A stretch of 64,000 nucleotides of DNA, taken from Bradyrhizobium vignae. Its GTDB lineage: Bacteria; Pseudomonadota; Alphaproteobacteria; Rhizobiales; Xanthobacteraceae. The notes under the pieces were generated by a model. That model ran no database searches, was not told the DNA's origin, and saw only the letters and a list, made by a program, of their open reading frames with translations. Shown piece by piece: positions 54,468 through 63,700 of the stretch; the first letter of the stretch is position 1, and every line of letters begins with the position of its first letter. A program made the position numbers and the translations under genes. Location: NCBI RefSeq assembly GCF_004114425.1, contig NZ_RDQF01000019.1, positions 62,001-126,000 on the forward strand, in the 5' to 3' direction.

Positions 54468-55249
54468 CACGATACCTCCGGAAAGCGCGGCTCGGCGCCG
54501 ACCGGCCGATAGCGGCGGTCGTAAGCGGCGGCATAAAGGCGGCTCTCGTCGAAATCCGCAGCGCCAAGCGTCTTGCCGACCAGGATCAGCGCGGTGCGCT
54601 CCATCTCGCCGCCCACGGCCGCATCGAGAGTGCCGAGTGTCGCGCGGACGATACGCTGGTCCGGCCAGCTCGCGCGCCACACGATCGCGACCGGGCAGTC
54701 CGCACCGTAGTGAGGCGTCAGCTCGGCCACGACCTGATCGAGCAGATGGATCGACAGGTGAATTGCGAGCACCGCGCCGGTCGCGGCGAATGCAGCGAGC
54801 TTCTCGCCTTCAGGCATCGCGCTGGCGCGGCCCGGCGTGCGCGTCAGCACCACGGTCTGAGCCAGGCCCGGCAAAGTCAGTTCGGCCTCCAGCGCCGCCG
54901 CCGCAGCCGAGAATGAGGGCACGCCGGGTGTCAGCGTGTAGGGAATTCCGAGCGCACGCAGACGGCGGAGCTGCTCGCCCATCGCCGACCAGATCGAGAG
55001 ATCGCCGGAATGCAGCCGCGCGACGTCCTTGCCCTCGGCATGCGCGGCGGCGATCTCCGCGATGATCTCCTCGAGCGAAAGCGGCGCGGTGTTGACGATG
55101 CGCGCACCGGCCGGGCAATGCGCCAGCACGCCTTCCGGCACCAGCGAGCCCGCATAGAGGCAGACCGGACAGGCCGCGATCAGGTCGCGGCCGCGCAAGG
55201 TCAAGAGATCGGCAGCGCCAGGCCCGGCGCCGATGAAATGCACCGTCAT
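54467..55249 (-). CDS. cobM: Precorrin-4 C11-methyltransferase
   Basis: This 260-residue tetrapyrrole methylase starts MTVHFIGAGPGAADLLTLRG, the CobM/CbiF opening. ARLHSGDLSIWSA and YTLTPGVPSFSAAAAAL follow, then TRTPGRASAMPEGEKL, a CobM-specific stretch. It methylates C-11 of precorrin-4 to give precorrin-5. The start overlaps the cobE stop (ATGA). Confidence 0.95.
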   Translation of the reverse strand: MTVHFIGAGPGAADLLTLRGRDLIAACPVCLYAGSLVPEGVLAHCPAGARIVNTAPLSLEEIIAEIAAAHAEGKDVARLHSGDLSIWSAMGEQLRRLRALGIPYTLTPGVPSFSAAAAALEAELTLPGLAQTVVLTRTPGRASAMPEGEKLAAFAATGAVLAIHLSIHLLDQVVAELTPHYGADCPVAIVWRASWPDQRIVRATLGTLDAAVGGEMERTALILVGKTLGAADFDESRLYAAAYDRRYRPVGAEPRFPEVS

Positions 55250-55614
55250 GCGCCGTCTCCTTCGGCAATCGCCGCGGTTGCGGTGCGATCCTTCGAGACC
55301 ATACGCGTCCCAATCAACCGCGCGCGAGGACCGGCGGCAGCGAGCGCCGCAGCTTCGGCGACCGATCCTGTGCCGAACTTTTCCGCGACAAGCGTCGACT
55401 GCGTCGGCGTATCGATGCCCGCCAACCTATCGGCCGGGACCGCCATGATCGGCACACCGCACTCGCGTGCGAGCTGCTTCAGCACCTCTGCGTTGGCCTT
55501 GTCGATGACAGTTGCCACCGCCGCAAGCCCCTCGGGGCCGCCCGCCGCCAGAAGCGCTTCGCGCAGCGAAGCCAGCGTGACATCCTGTCTGAACCCGAGC
55601 CCGGCAACCTTCAT
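55246..55614 (-). CDS. cobE: Cobalamin biosynthesis protein CobE (CbiG C-terminal family)
   Basis: This 122-residue protein starts MKVAGLGFRQDVTLASLREAL, the opening of the CobE/CbiG_C domain, and contains DTPTQSTLVAEKFGTGSVAEAAALAAAG. Free-standing CobE occurs in aerobic pathways; its biochemical role is not settled. ATGA overlaps on both sides place it firmly between cobL and cobM. A longer open frame upstream is a shadow of cobL. Confidence 0.9.
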   Translation of the reverse strand: MKVAGLGFRQDVTLASLREALLAAGGPEGLAAVATVIDKANAEVLKQLARECGVPIMAVPADRLAGIDTPTQSTLVAEKFGTGSVAEAAALAAAGPRARLIGTRMVSKDRTATAAIAEGDGA

Positions 55615-56792
55615 CGGTTCGTACTCCACTGCACCACGGGCCGCGCGGCGTTCCACGACCGGTAGCGGCCGAGCGGAGCGGCATGGGCGATCTCGACCCG
55701 CATCAGCTCGCCGCCATGGCGCTGATGCAGCTCGCCGAGCAGCGCTTCCGTCTCCAGCGTCACGGCATGCGCGACGACTCGAGTGCCAGGCGCGAGCCGC
55801 GCCCAGACGGCGTCGAACAGCGCGCCATCGAGGCCACCGCCGATGAAGACGGCGTCCGGCGGACCCAGCGCCGCGAGAGCTTCGGGCGCTTTGCCTGCGA
55901 CGACGTTGATCCGATGCTCCAGTCCGAACTCGGCCGCGTTGCTGCGGATGTTGGCAGCCCGATCGTCCCGCGCCTCGACCGCGATCGCCGTTCCGCCGCA
56001 CAGCGCCCATTCGATCGAGATCGATCCCGAACCCGCGCCAACATCCCACAGCCTCCTACCGGGACACGGCGCCAGCGCCGAAAGCGCCAAGGCCCGCATC
56101 GGCCGCTTGGTGATCTGCCCGTCGTGAGCGAAGAAATCGTCCGGCAGGCCAGAGCTGCGAGACAGTCCCTGCCCTCCCTCCGCCTCCAGCGCCACCGCAA
56201 TCAGGTTTCCAGCCGAAGCGCGCGTATAGCTTTCAGCGCGATATTCTCCGACGCTTTCATTCGGCCCGCCGAGCGCGGCGAGAATCCAGAATGCGGAAGC
56301 CCCCCATCCGCGCTCGCTCAGCCATCTCGCGAGGTCGCCGGCCGCCTTGGCGTCACGCACGAGACAGATGATCCGCGCCCCATGCGCCAAATGCGGCACG
56401 AGACGTTCGAAAGGCGCGGCGTGAAGTCCGAGGCAAATCACGGATTCCAGCCGCCAGCCCAGCCGCGCGGCGGCAAGCGAGAAGGTCGATGGCGCGGGAT
56501 GCGCGATCCACTCGTCACCATGGAGCTTCTCGGCGAGACTTGCCCCGGCGCCATGCCAGAACGGATCGCCTGAGGCGAGCACGGCCGTCGGCCTACCGCG
56601 ACAGCTCAGCACGATGTTTGCGTCGAACGGCACGGGCCACGGGCGTCCGCGGCTGCCGACATCCGCGAGCGCAAGATGACGCTCGCCACCGAACACGGTT
56701 TCTGCCCTGGCTAGCGCCTTTCGGCTTGCTTCGGACAGCCCGGCAAGGCCATCTTCGCCGATACCGATGATCGTCAGCCAGGGATCAGCCAT
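55611..56792 (-). CDS. cobL: Precorrin-6Y C5,15-methyltransferase (decarboxylating)
   Basis: This 393-residue two-domain enzyme has an N-terminal CbiE-type methylase (WLTIIGIGEDGLAGL; VLASGDPFWHGAG) and a C-terminal CbiT-type Rossmann methylase (ITKRPMRALALSAL; LWDVGAGSGSISIEW). It methylates C-5 and C-15 and removes the C-12 acetate carboxyl. The ATG at 56792 shares bases with the start codon of the divergent cobK (CATG). Its GAGGG ribosome site lies inside cobK. Confidence 0.95.
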   Translation of the reverse strand: MADPWLTIIGIGEDGLAGLSEASRKALARAETVFGGERHLALADVGSRGRPWPVPFDANIVLSCRGRPTAVLASGDPFWHGAGASLAEKLHGDEWIAHPAPSTFSLAAARLGWRLESVICLGLHAAPFERLVPHLAHGARIICLVRDAKAAGDLARWLSERGWGASAFWILAALGGPNESVGEYRAESYTRASAGNLIAVALEAEGGQGLSRSSGLPDDFFAHDGQITKRPMRALALSALAPCPGRRLWDVGAGSGSISIEWALCGGTAIAVEARDDRAANIRSNAAEFGLEHRINVVAGKAPEALAALGPPDAVFIGGGLDGALFDAVWARLAPGTRVVAHAVTLETEALLGELHQRHGGELMRVEIAHAAPLGRYRSWNAARPVVQWSTNR

Positions 56793-57537
56793 GACGCGCG
56801 CCCTCATTCTGGGCGGAACGAGCGACGCGAGCGTGCTCGCAACGGCGATCGCGCGCGCCGGCATTGGCGCCGTGTATTCGTACGGCGGCCGCACCCGCGC
56901 GCCGGCCGACCAGCCGCTGCCGACCCGCATCGGCGGCTTCGGCGGCGCGAGCGGCCTTGCCGACTACGTTCGTCGTGAGCGCATCACGCATGTCATCGAC
57001 GCGACGCATCCATTCGCAGCCGAGATGAGCCGGAACGCGGTCGAGGCGTGCACGGAGACGGCCACGCCGCTGATTGCGCTCGAACGCGCGCCCTGGACGA
57101 AAGCGCCCGGCGACAATTGGATCGAGGTCGTCGACGTCAACGCCGCCGTCGCCGCGCTGCCCGAGGTGCCGGCAAACGTATTCCTCGCCATCGGCCGTCA
57201 GCACATCGCGCCGTTCGCGACGAAGCCGCAGCACACCTATACGCTGCGCTTCGTCGATCCGCCCGCAGCGCCCCTGCCCTTCGCGGCCGATATGATCGTG
57301 TCCCGCGGCCCCTTCACCCTCGACGGAGAGCTGGAGCTGCTGCGCACACGCGGCATCGCGTGGATCGTCGCCCGCAATTCCGGCGGCGACGGCGCGCGCG
57401 CCAAGATCGACGCCGCCCGCAGGCTCGGCCTGCCCGTGATCATGATCTCGCGGCCAGAACTGCCCGCGCGGTTGCGGGTGGAGAGCGTCGTCGAGGTGAT
57501 GCAGTGGCTCGGTCATCGCACCTGCCTCGGTGCATAG
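56791..57537 (+). CDS. cobK: Precorrin-6A reductase
   Basis: This 248-residue NAD(P)H-dependent reductase has LILGGTSDASVLATAIA, DATHPFAAEMSRNA and VSRGPFTLDGELELL, matching CobK/CbiJ. It reduces precorrin-6A to 6B, between CobF and CobL. It is the only cob gene of the run on the + strand. It starts inside the start codon of cobL and its last 25 bases overlap the end of cobJ. AGGGA before the ATG lies in the cobL coding region, so any promoter must lie within cobL. Confidence 0.94.
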   Translation: MTRALILGGTSDASVLATAIARAGIGAVYSYGGRTRAPADQPLPTRIGGFGGASGLADYVRRERITHVIDATHPFAAEMSRNAVEACTETATPLIALERAPWTKAPGDNWIEVVDVNAAVAALPEVPANVFLAIGRQHIAPFATKPQHTYTLRFVDPPAAPLPFAADMIVSRGPFTLDGELELLRTRGIAWIVARNSGGDGARAKIDAARRLGLPVIMISRPELPARLRVESVVEVMQWLGHRTCLGA

Positions 57538-58247
57538 ATCCAGCGGCCGATGCGGCGCGTCTGCGAGTTGCCGACGATCACCAGCGTGCGCATGTCGGCC
57601 ATTTCGGCCCGGGCCTCGTTCAGCGTCACGGTCTCGATCTTCTCGTCGGCAGCACTGATCGCACGCGCGAAGATCACCAGGCGCTCGCCGCAGCCGGCTT
57701 CCCGAAGCACCGCAAGCGCGCGGCCAAATCCTTCCGGCCGGCTCGCCGAGCGCGGATTGTACATCGCGATGGCGAAATCGGCTTCCGCAGCGAGTCGAAG
57801 ACGCTTCTCGATCACCGTCCACGGCTTGAGATTGTCGGAGAGATTGATCGCGCAAAAATCATGGCCGAGCGGCGCGCCGGTGCGGGCGGCCGCCGCCAGC
57901 ATCGCGGTGATGCCGGGCAGCACACGGATCGGCAGGTCCTGCCATTGCGGCGTCTGCTCGAGCGCCTCGAACACCGCGGAGGCCATCGCGAATACGCCGG
58001 GATCGCCGGAGGAAACGACCACGACCTGTCTGCCCTCAGCAGCTAGCCGCAGCGCTTCGCTCGCACGCTGCAGCTCCTCGCGATTGTCAGATGGATGCAG
58101 CTCGAGCCCGGCCCGCGGCGGCACGCGTGCGACATAGGGCGCATAGCCCAGAATGTCGGTGGCGGCGGCAAGCGCCGCGGAGACTTCCGGCGTCACCAGC
58201 GTGTCGCTGCCCGGCCCGAGGCCCGCGATGGTCAGCGTGCCCGTCAT
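57513..58247 (-). CDS. cobJ: Precorrin-3B C17-methyltransferase
   Basis: This 244-residue tetrapyrrole methylase starts MTGTLTIAGLGPGSDTLVTPEV. It has VVVVSSGDPGVFAMASAVFEAL, RVLPGITAMLAAAARTGAPLGHDFCAINLSD and AMYNPRS, all CobJ hallmarks. It methylates C-17 and contracts the ring to precorrin-4. The start at 58247 overlaps the cobI stop (ATGA). Confidence 0.95.
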   Translation of the reverse strand: MTGTLTIAGLGPGSDTLVTPEVSAALAAATDILGYAPYVARVPPRAGLELHPSDNREELQRASEALRLAAEGRQVVVVSSGDPGVFAMASAVFEALEQTPQWQDLPIRVLPGITAMLAAAARTGAPLGHDFCAINLSDNLKPWTVIEKRLRLAAEADFAIAMYNPRSASRPEGFGRALAVLREAGCGERLVIFARAISAADEKIETVTLNEARAEMADMRTLVIVGNSQTRRIGRWIYAPRQVR

Positions 58248-58975
58248 TCGGCAGCGTCCAGATGCCGGCCCTTGCCGTGCACGAGCACGATCGCGAAGTA
58301 AGGGCAATCGGCAGCATCGATCTCGGCGAGCCGCACCACGCGCTCGCCCGGCATGGTGCCGCGCTCGACCAGCCAGGCGTCATCCAGCCTGCCTGCGGAG
58401 CGAAGCGCGCGTTGTACCTTTGCGAGATTGCGGCCGGTCTTCATGACGACGAGCGCATCGGAATCGCGCATGCGCCGCTCGAGCTCGTCTTCGGCGAGCG
58501 TGCCCATCAGCACCGTCGTCACGTCATCGCCGAGCGCGATCGGCTGTCCAACGCCATTCCAGCAGCCGACCATCCCGGGAATTCCGGCGATCACCTCGAT
58601 CTCGACGCGGCCTTGCAGGCGCGTGTGCAGATGCATGAAGGAGCCGTAGAAGTAGGGATCGCCCTCGCAGAGCACGACGACGTCGACCGCGCGCGAAAGC
58701 CGTGCCAGGCGCTCGGCCCATTCGTCGTAGAAGCCGGCGAGCATTTGCACGTAGTCAGGACTGTCGAAGGCGATCTCGGTCGTGACCGGATATTCCATGG
58801 GATATTCGGTGACGCCGGCAGCGAGCATGCCCTCGACGATGCGGCGCGCCTGCCCCGGCCTGCCCTTCTTGCGGAAATAGGCGACGTGCTGCGCGCCGCG
58901 CACCGTGCGATCGGCGCGCACGCTCATCAGATCGGGATCGCCTGGGCCGAGACCGCAGCAGATGATGCGTCCCAT
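58244..58975 (-). CDS. cobI: Precorrin-2 C20-methyltransferase
   Basis: This 243-residue methylase starts MGRIICCGLGPGDPDLMSVRADR. It contains VAYFRKKGRPGQARRIVEGML, VVVLCEGDPYFYGSFMHLHTRL and EVIAGIPGMVGCWNGVGQPIALGDD, typical of CobI. It makes precorrin-3A. Two bases separate it from the cobH stop. A longer upstream frame overlaps cobH and is ignored. Confidence 0.95.
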   Translation of the reverse strand: MGRIICCGLGPGDPDLMSVRADRTVRGAQHVAYFRKKGRPGQARRIVEGMLAAGVTEYPMEYPVTTEIAFDSPDYVQMLAGFYDEWAERLARLSRAVDVVVLCEGDPYFYGSFMHLHTRLQGRVEIEVIAGIPGMVGCWNGVGQPIALGDDVTTVLMGTLAEDELERRMRDSDALVVMKTGRNLAKVQRALRSAGRLDDAWLVERGTMPGERVVRLAEIDAADCPYFAIVLVHGKGRHLDAAE

Positions 58976-58977
58976 GG

Positions 58978-59607
58978 CTATTCGCTCCGGCTCGCCAGCG
59001 CGTTGACGGCGGCGACCGTGATCGCGGAGCCGCCGAGGCGCCCTTCGACCGTCAGTGCCGGCGCCGGCGGATCGGCCATCAGCGCGGCCTTGGATTCGGC
59101 GGCGCCGACGAAGCCGACGGGGCAGCCGATGATCGCTGCCGGCCGGGGGCAGTCGCGATCCTCCAGCATGTTGAGCAGATGAAACAGCGCAGTCGGCGCA
59201 TTGCCGATCGCGACGACCGCGCCGCCCAGATGCGGCCGCCACAGCTCCAGTGCGGCGGCCGAACGTGTGTTGCGCATGGAGTGCGCGAGCGCAGGAACGG
59301 ACTCGTCTCCGAGCGTGCAGATCACGGCATTGGCCGCAGGCAATCTGGCACGCGTGATGCCCTCCGATACCATGCGCGCATCGCACAGGATCGGCGCGCC
59401 CTTCTGCAAGGCCGCGCGCGCGGCGATCGCCATGCCAGGCGTGAAGCGGATATGCGCCTCGAGGCCGACCATGCCGGCAGCGTGGATCATCCGCACCACC
59501 ACCGGCTCCTCGCCGGGCGTAAAGCGCGCAAGATCGGCCTCGGCCCGAATGGTGGCAAAGGATTGCCGGTAGATCGCCGCGCCGTCGGTCTCGTAGATGT
59601 GCGGCAT
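58978..59607 (-). CDS. cobH: Precorrin-8X methylmutase
   Basis: This 209-residue CobH/CbiC protein moves the C-11 methyl group to C-12, giving hydrogenobyrinic acid. The catalytic His42 is in VVRMIHAAGMVGLEAHI. ILCDARMVSEGITRARLPA and IIGCPVGFVGAAESKAALM are family motifs. The first base of its ATG is the last-but-two base of the cobG stop (TGATG). Confidence 0.95.
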   Translation of the reverse strand: MPHIYETDGAAIYRQSFATIRAEADLARFTPGEEPVVVRMIHAAGMVGLEAHIRFTPGMAIAARAALQKGAPILCDARMVSEGITRARLPAANAVICTLGDESVPALAHSMRNTRSAAALELWRPHLGGAVVAIGNAPTALFHLLNMLEDRDCPRPAAIIGCPVGFVGAAESKAALMADPPAPALTVEGRLGGSAITVAAVNALASRSE

Positions 59608-60770
59608 CAGTTCCCTCCGACCAGGATGGAGGGATCGCTGACGATATCCGCGCCGCTCAGCCCGCGCAGCACCGGCTCATCGCGCGTCGAGCCATCGCGG
59701 ACGAGATCGAATCCGGCGCGCGTCGCGATCAGCGTGACCGCAGCCGTGCCGGAATGCGCGCAGCCCTTGCGGCAGCCGGAAACATGGAGCCGCCCATCGG
59801 CGGCAATGCGCGGGGCGAGCGCTGCTGCGAGCGCGCGCGTATCGGCATGGGCTTCCCGGCAGCGCGGCGCGCCGCTGCAGGCTATGACGCGCAGCGCCGG
59901 ATCATACGGCTCGGTGATGAGGCCCGCCCCGCTCGGCATCTCGCGCTTGCCCTCACTGAGCACCATCCGCCAGGGAGTCATGCGCAGCGCATGTCCGTAA
60001 CCTGAGAACTGACGGAGCGTCGCGTGCAGCATTTGTCCGAACGCGACGCCAACCATCGCGCCTTGCGGATAGGGCCCGGGCCGCGCTGCGGCCATCACGG
60101 GCGCGGGCTCGGTCTCGCCGCGCAGCGATTGAGGCAACGTCGCGCCGGATGCGATGTGGGCTGCCATGCGCCCTCGTCCACCCCTCGCGCCGCCGGAGAT
60201 GAGGAACCAGCTTGCGAGCGCCAGCGCCGCGCTCACGGCCTGTCCGCGTTCGACGCAGCGGCCGAGCCTTGCGCCGTCGGCCCGCACAAGGAGGCGGCCC
60301 GAGCGGTCGCGCTCGATGCGGATGTCGGCGGAATCGCCGGCCAGAACGCGCGATCGGCCATCATCGACGGCGAAGCCGAACTTGGTGGGAAGCGCGAGGC
60401 CGGAATCGGCGAGCGCCTCCTCGAGCTCCGCGGCGAGCGAGTGCGTCTCGTCACCGCCGCTCCAGAACGGCGTCACCAGGATGTTGCGCCTGGCCTCGAT
60501 ATCGGCGTCGGGATCGAGCAGCGCCAGTTGCGCAAGGCCATCGAGCAGCGGCCGATGGCCCTCCTCCTTGACGCCCCTGATCTGGAGATTGGCCCGGCTT
60601 GTGACGTCGATCAGGCCGTTGCCGAAGCGCTCGGCCAGATCCGCAAGCACGGAGATCTGTGGTGCTTCAAGGCGCCCGCCAAACGGACGCACACGGACCA
60701 CGAGCCCGTCGCCCGACAGCATCGGACGCAGCGCGCCGGGACACCAGCCCTTGACTGCCGCCGCGCTCAT
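59607..60770 (-). CDS. cobG: Precorrin-3B synthase
   Basis: This 387-residue iron-sulfur monooxygenase of the nitrite/sulfite reductase fold makes precorrin-3B with O2, the defining aerobic step. WCPGALRPMLSGDGLVVRVRP opens it. Two ferredoxin-like halves follow, and the 4Fe-4S ligands are in CSGAPRCREAHADTRAL and HVSGCRKGCAHSGTA (four cysteines plus one). Overlaps cobN by four bases (ATGA) and cobH by one. Confidence 0.94.
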   Translation of the reverse strand: MSAAAVKGWCPGALRPMLSGDGLVVRVRPFGGRLEAPQISVLADLAERFGNGLIDVTSRANLQIRGVKEEGHRPLLDGLAQLALLDPDADIEARRNILVTPFWSGGDETHSLAAELEEALADSGLALPTKFGFAVDDGRSRVLAGDSADIRIERDRSGRLLVRADGARLGRCVERGQAVSAALALASWFLISGGARGGRGRMAAHIASGATLPQSLRGETEPAPVMAAARPGPYPQGAMVGVAFGQMLHATLRQFSGYGHALRMTPWRMVLSEGKREMPSGAGLITEPYDPALRVIACSGAPRCREAHADTRALAAALAPRIAADGRLHVSGCRKGCAHSGTAAVTLIATRAGFDLVRDGSTRDEPVLRGLSGADIVSDPSILVGGN

Positions 60771-63700
60771 GAGGCCTCCCGCAGTGCCGCCGCGATCGAA
60801 TTGCGGCGGGTTCGCCAGAGTGAAGCTTCATGCAGGCGGGTGAAGCACGTCTCCATCGCGGCAAGGGCCGCCGGATTTTCGCGGGCCATGAAGGCGCGGA
60901 CCTCGTCGTTGCCGAATGTCGCGTCGTAATAGAGATCGAACAAATGCGGCGGCACGGCGCCGGCGAGATGGGCGAAGGCGGCCATGTGCTCCAGCGTCGC
61001 GGTGATCTCGGCGGCGCCACGAAAACCGTGACGCATCATGCCGGCGATCCAGGCCGGATTGGCCGCGCGTGCCCGGACGACACGTGAAATTTCCTCCGTC
61101 AGCGTGCGCGCATGCGGCTCGCTGGGCCGTGTCGCATCGAGATGATAGAGCGAAGGCGCGCCTGCACCGAGGTGAGCTGCAGCCGCAGCGACGCCTGCTT
61201 CATGCGCGGCGTAGTCGGCGGCGAGCAGAAGGTCGGTTTCGGGCAAGTCCTGGATATGGACAAAAGCGTCCGCGGATGCGAGCCGCGATTCGATGCCTGC
61301 GCGATCCGGCTGCATTGTACCATCCACCGAGAATGCCCAGGACGATGCCGACAGCCACGCTTCGCCGGCTGCTTGGCGGGTCTCGGGCGTGAAGGCATCC
61401 GGGATCGCGGAAAGGCCGACGCCGTATTGTCCGGGACGCGGCGCGAACACGCGGGAGGTGCGTTGGCGATACGGGTTCTCATCGCCCTCCTCGTCGCGCG
61501 CCGCGAGCGCCTCGGAGGCGGCTTCGAACAATTGCGCAAGGCCTGCGAAGACATCGCGGAACAGGCCCGACACCCGCAGCGTGACGTCGATGCGGGGGCG
61601 ACCGAGCTCGGCCGGCGCGATGATGTCGTAACCGGTGACGCGGCCGGAAGCGTGATCCCAGCGCGGCGCAAGGCCGGCCAGATGCAACGCCATCGCGAAC
61701 TCCTCGCCCGCGGTACGCATCGTCGCCGAGCCCCAGAGATCGACGACGAGGCCCTTCGGCCAATCGCCGTGATCCTGCAGATGGCGGCGCAGCAGCTCTT
61801 CGGCGAGCTTGATTCCTTGCGCATGCGCCGACGGCGTCGGCACCGCGCGCGGATCGACGGCGAAGAGATTGCGCCCCGTCGGCAAGACGTCCTGACGTCC
61901 GCGATAGGGTGAGCCCGACGGCCCCGGCGCAACGCGCCGGCCTGCCAGTGCAGCGAGCAGCGCATCCCGCTCCGCCTCGCCGCAGGCGCCGCGGCCGAAC
62001 ACGTGCAGGCCGTCGCCGAACTGGCTTTCCTTGAGGTCGCAGACGAAGCGATCGATCCGCGGAATGGCTTCGGCCGGTGCTGCCGATGCATCTAGGCCGA
62101 GATCCTCCTCGAGGCCGGCCGCTCGCGCCTCGTCGCGGATCGCCGCGATCAGGCGCTGGCGGCGGGCGGGATCGAGACCGTCGGCGGTCGAATATTCGTC
62201 AAGGAGCCGTTCGAGTCGGCGCAGCCCTTCCGGCACGGCGGAGCTTTCGAGAGGCGGCGGCAGATGGCCGATCGTCACCGCTCCGATGCGCCGCTTGGCC
62301 TGCGCGGCCTCGCCGGGATCGTTGACGATGAAGGGATAGATGACGGGGAGATCGCCGATCAATGCCTCCGGCCAGCAGCTCGTTGACAGCGCCACGGACT
62401 TTCCCGGCAACCACTCCAGCGTGCCGTGCGCGCCCATATGTACGACGGCATCGCAGCCCTGCTGCCTGAGCCAGAGGTAGAACGCGACATAGGCATGGCG
62501 CGGTGTGCGGGCGAGATCGTGATAATCGGCATCGCGCGTGGCCGCATCGCCGCGCTCGGGCTGGACTGCGATGATCGAGCGGCCGCACTGAATTGCGGCG
62601 AAGTGGAACGCGCCGTCGCGGCAGCTCGGATCATCCTCCACCGCTCCCCAGGCCTGGGCGAGATCGTCCTGCAAGGATTCCTGCAAGGATTGCGGCATGC
62701 GCGCGAGCGCCGCGCGATAATCGGCAACACGCCAAGTGAGCTGCTGCCTCAGCAGCGTCTCGCCGAGCGCGTCGACCGGCGCAACCTCGAAGCCCACTTC
62801 CGCGAGATCGGACACCAAGGCCTCGACCGAGGCCAGCGCATCGAGACCGACCGCATGCGCGATCTGGTGCGGACGTCCCGGATAATTCGAGAGCACGATC
62901 GCCAGCCGCTTCTCGCCGGCCGGCTTCTCGGCAAGGCCCCGCCAGGCCGCGACGCGCGCGGCGACGGCCTTCACACGTTCTTCATCCGGCCTGTGCGCCA
63001 GGTGCGAGAACTGCAACTCCGGATCGCGCTCAGCGGCCGATTTGAAGCTCACCACGCCCGCGAACAAGCGGCCGTCGACCTCGGGCAGCACCACATGCAT
63101 CGCGAGATCGCCGGGCGAGAGGCCGCGCAGCGATTCCGCCCAATCCTCGCGCCGCGCCGTCGAGAGTGCGACCTGAAACACCGGACACGTGGCATCGAAC
63201 GGCGTGGTGCCGTCGTCGCCGATCGCGGAAAACGCCGTCGCATTGACGATCGCGGCCGCTGGATTTTGCGCGAGATACGCGCGCAGCCAATCGGCGACGC
63301 CCGCAGCCTTCAGCGAGGTGACGAACACGCCGTGCGCGTCAAACCCCTTCTCGCGCAGCGCCACGATCAGCGCGTCGACCGGGCCAGTGTCCGCGGCGGT
63401 GAGATAGGAACGATAGAAGGCGACGAGCGCGCCCGGTTTTCCCTTGGTAGCCGCAGGGGCGGTGATGACGCCGCGAACGGGATCATAAAAACCCATCTCG
63501 GGCACGGTCATCTCGCCGGTGACCGGCCCTGCATAGAGGCCCGAAGCCAACGCAAGCTGCGCGATCGCGGCTTGAGCGGCAACGGGGCCGCCGGTATCGC
63601 ACAGCACCTTGAGCCGACGCAGCGTCGAGACTGGCAGCGTCGAATATGCATCGAGCCGCGGGTCGTCGCGCCCATCGCCCGGCAGCACGGCCAGCACGAT

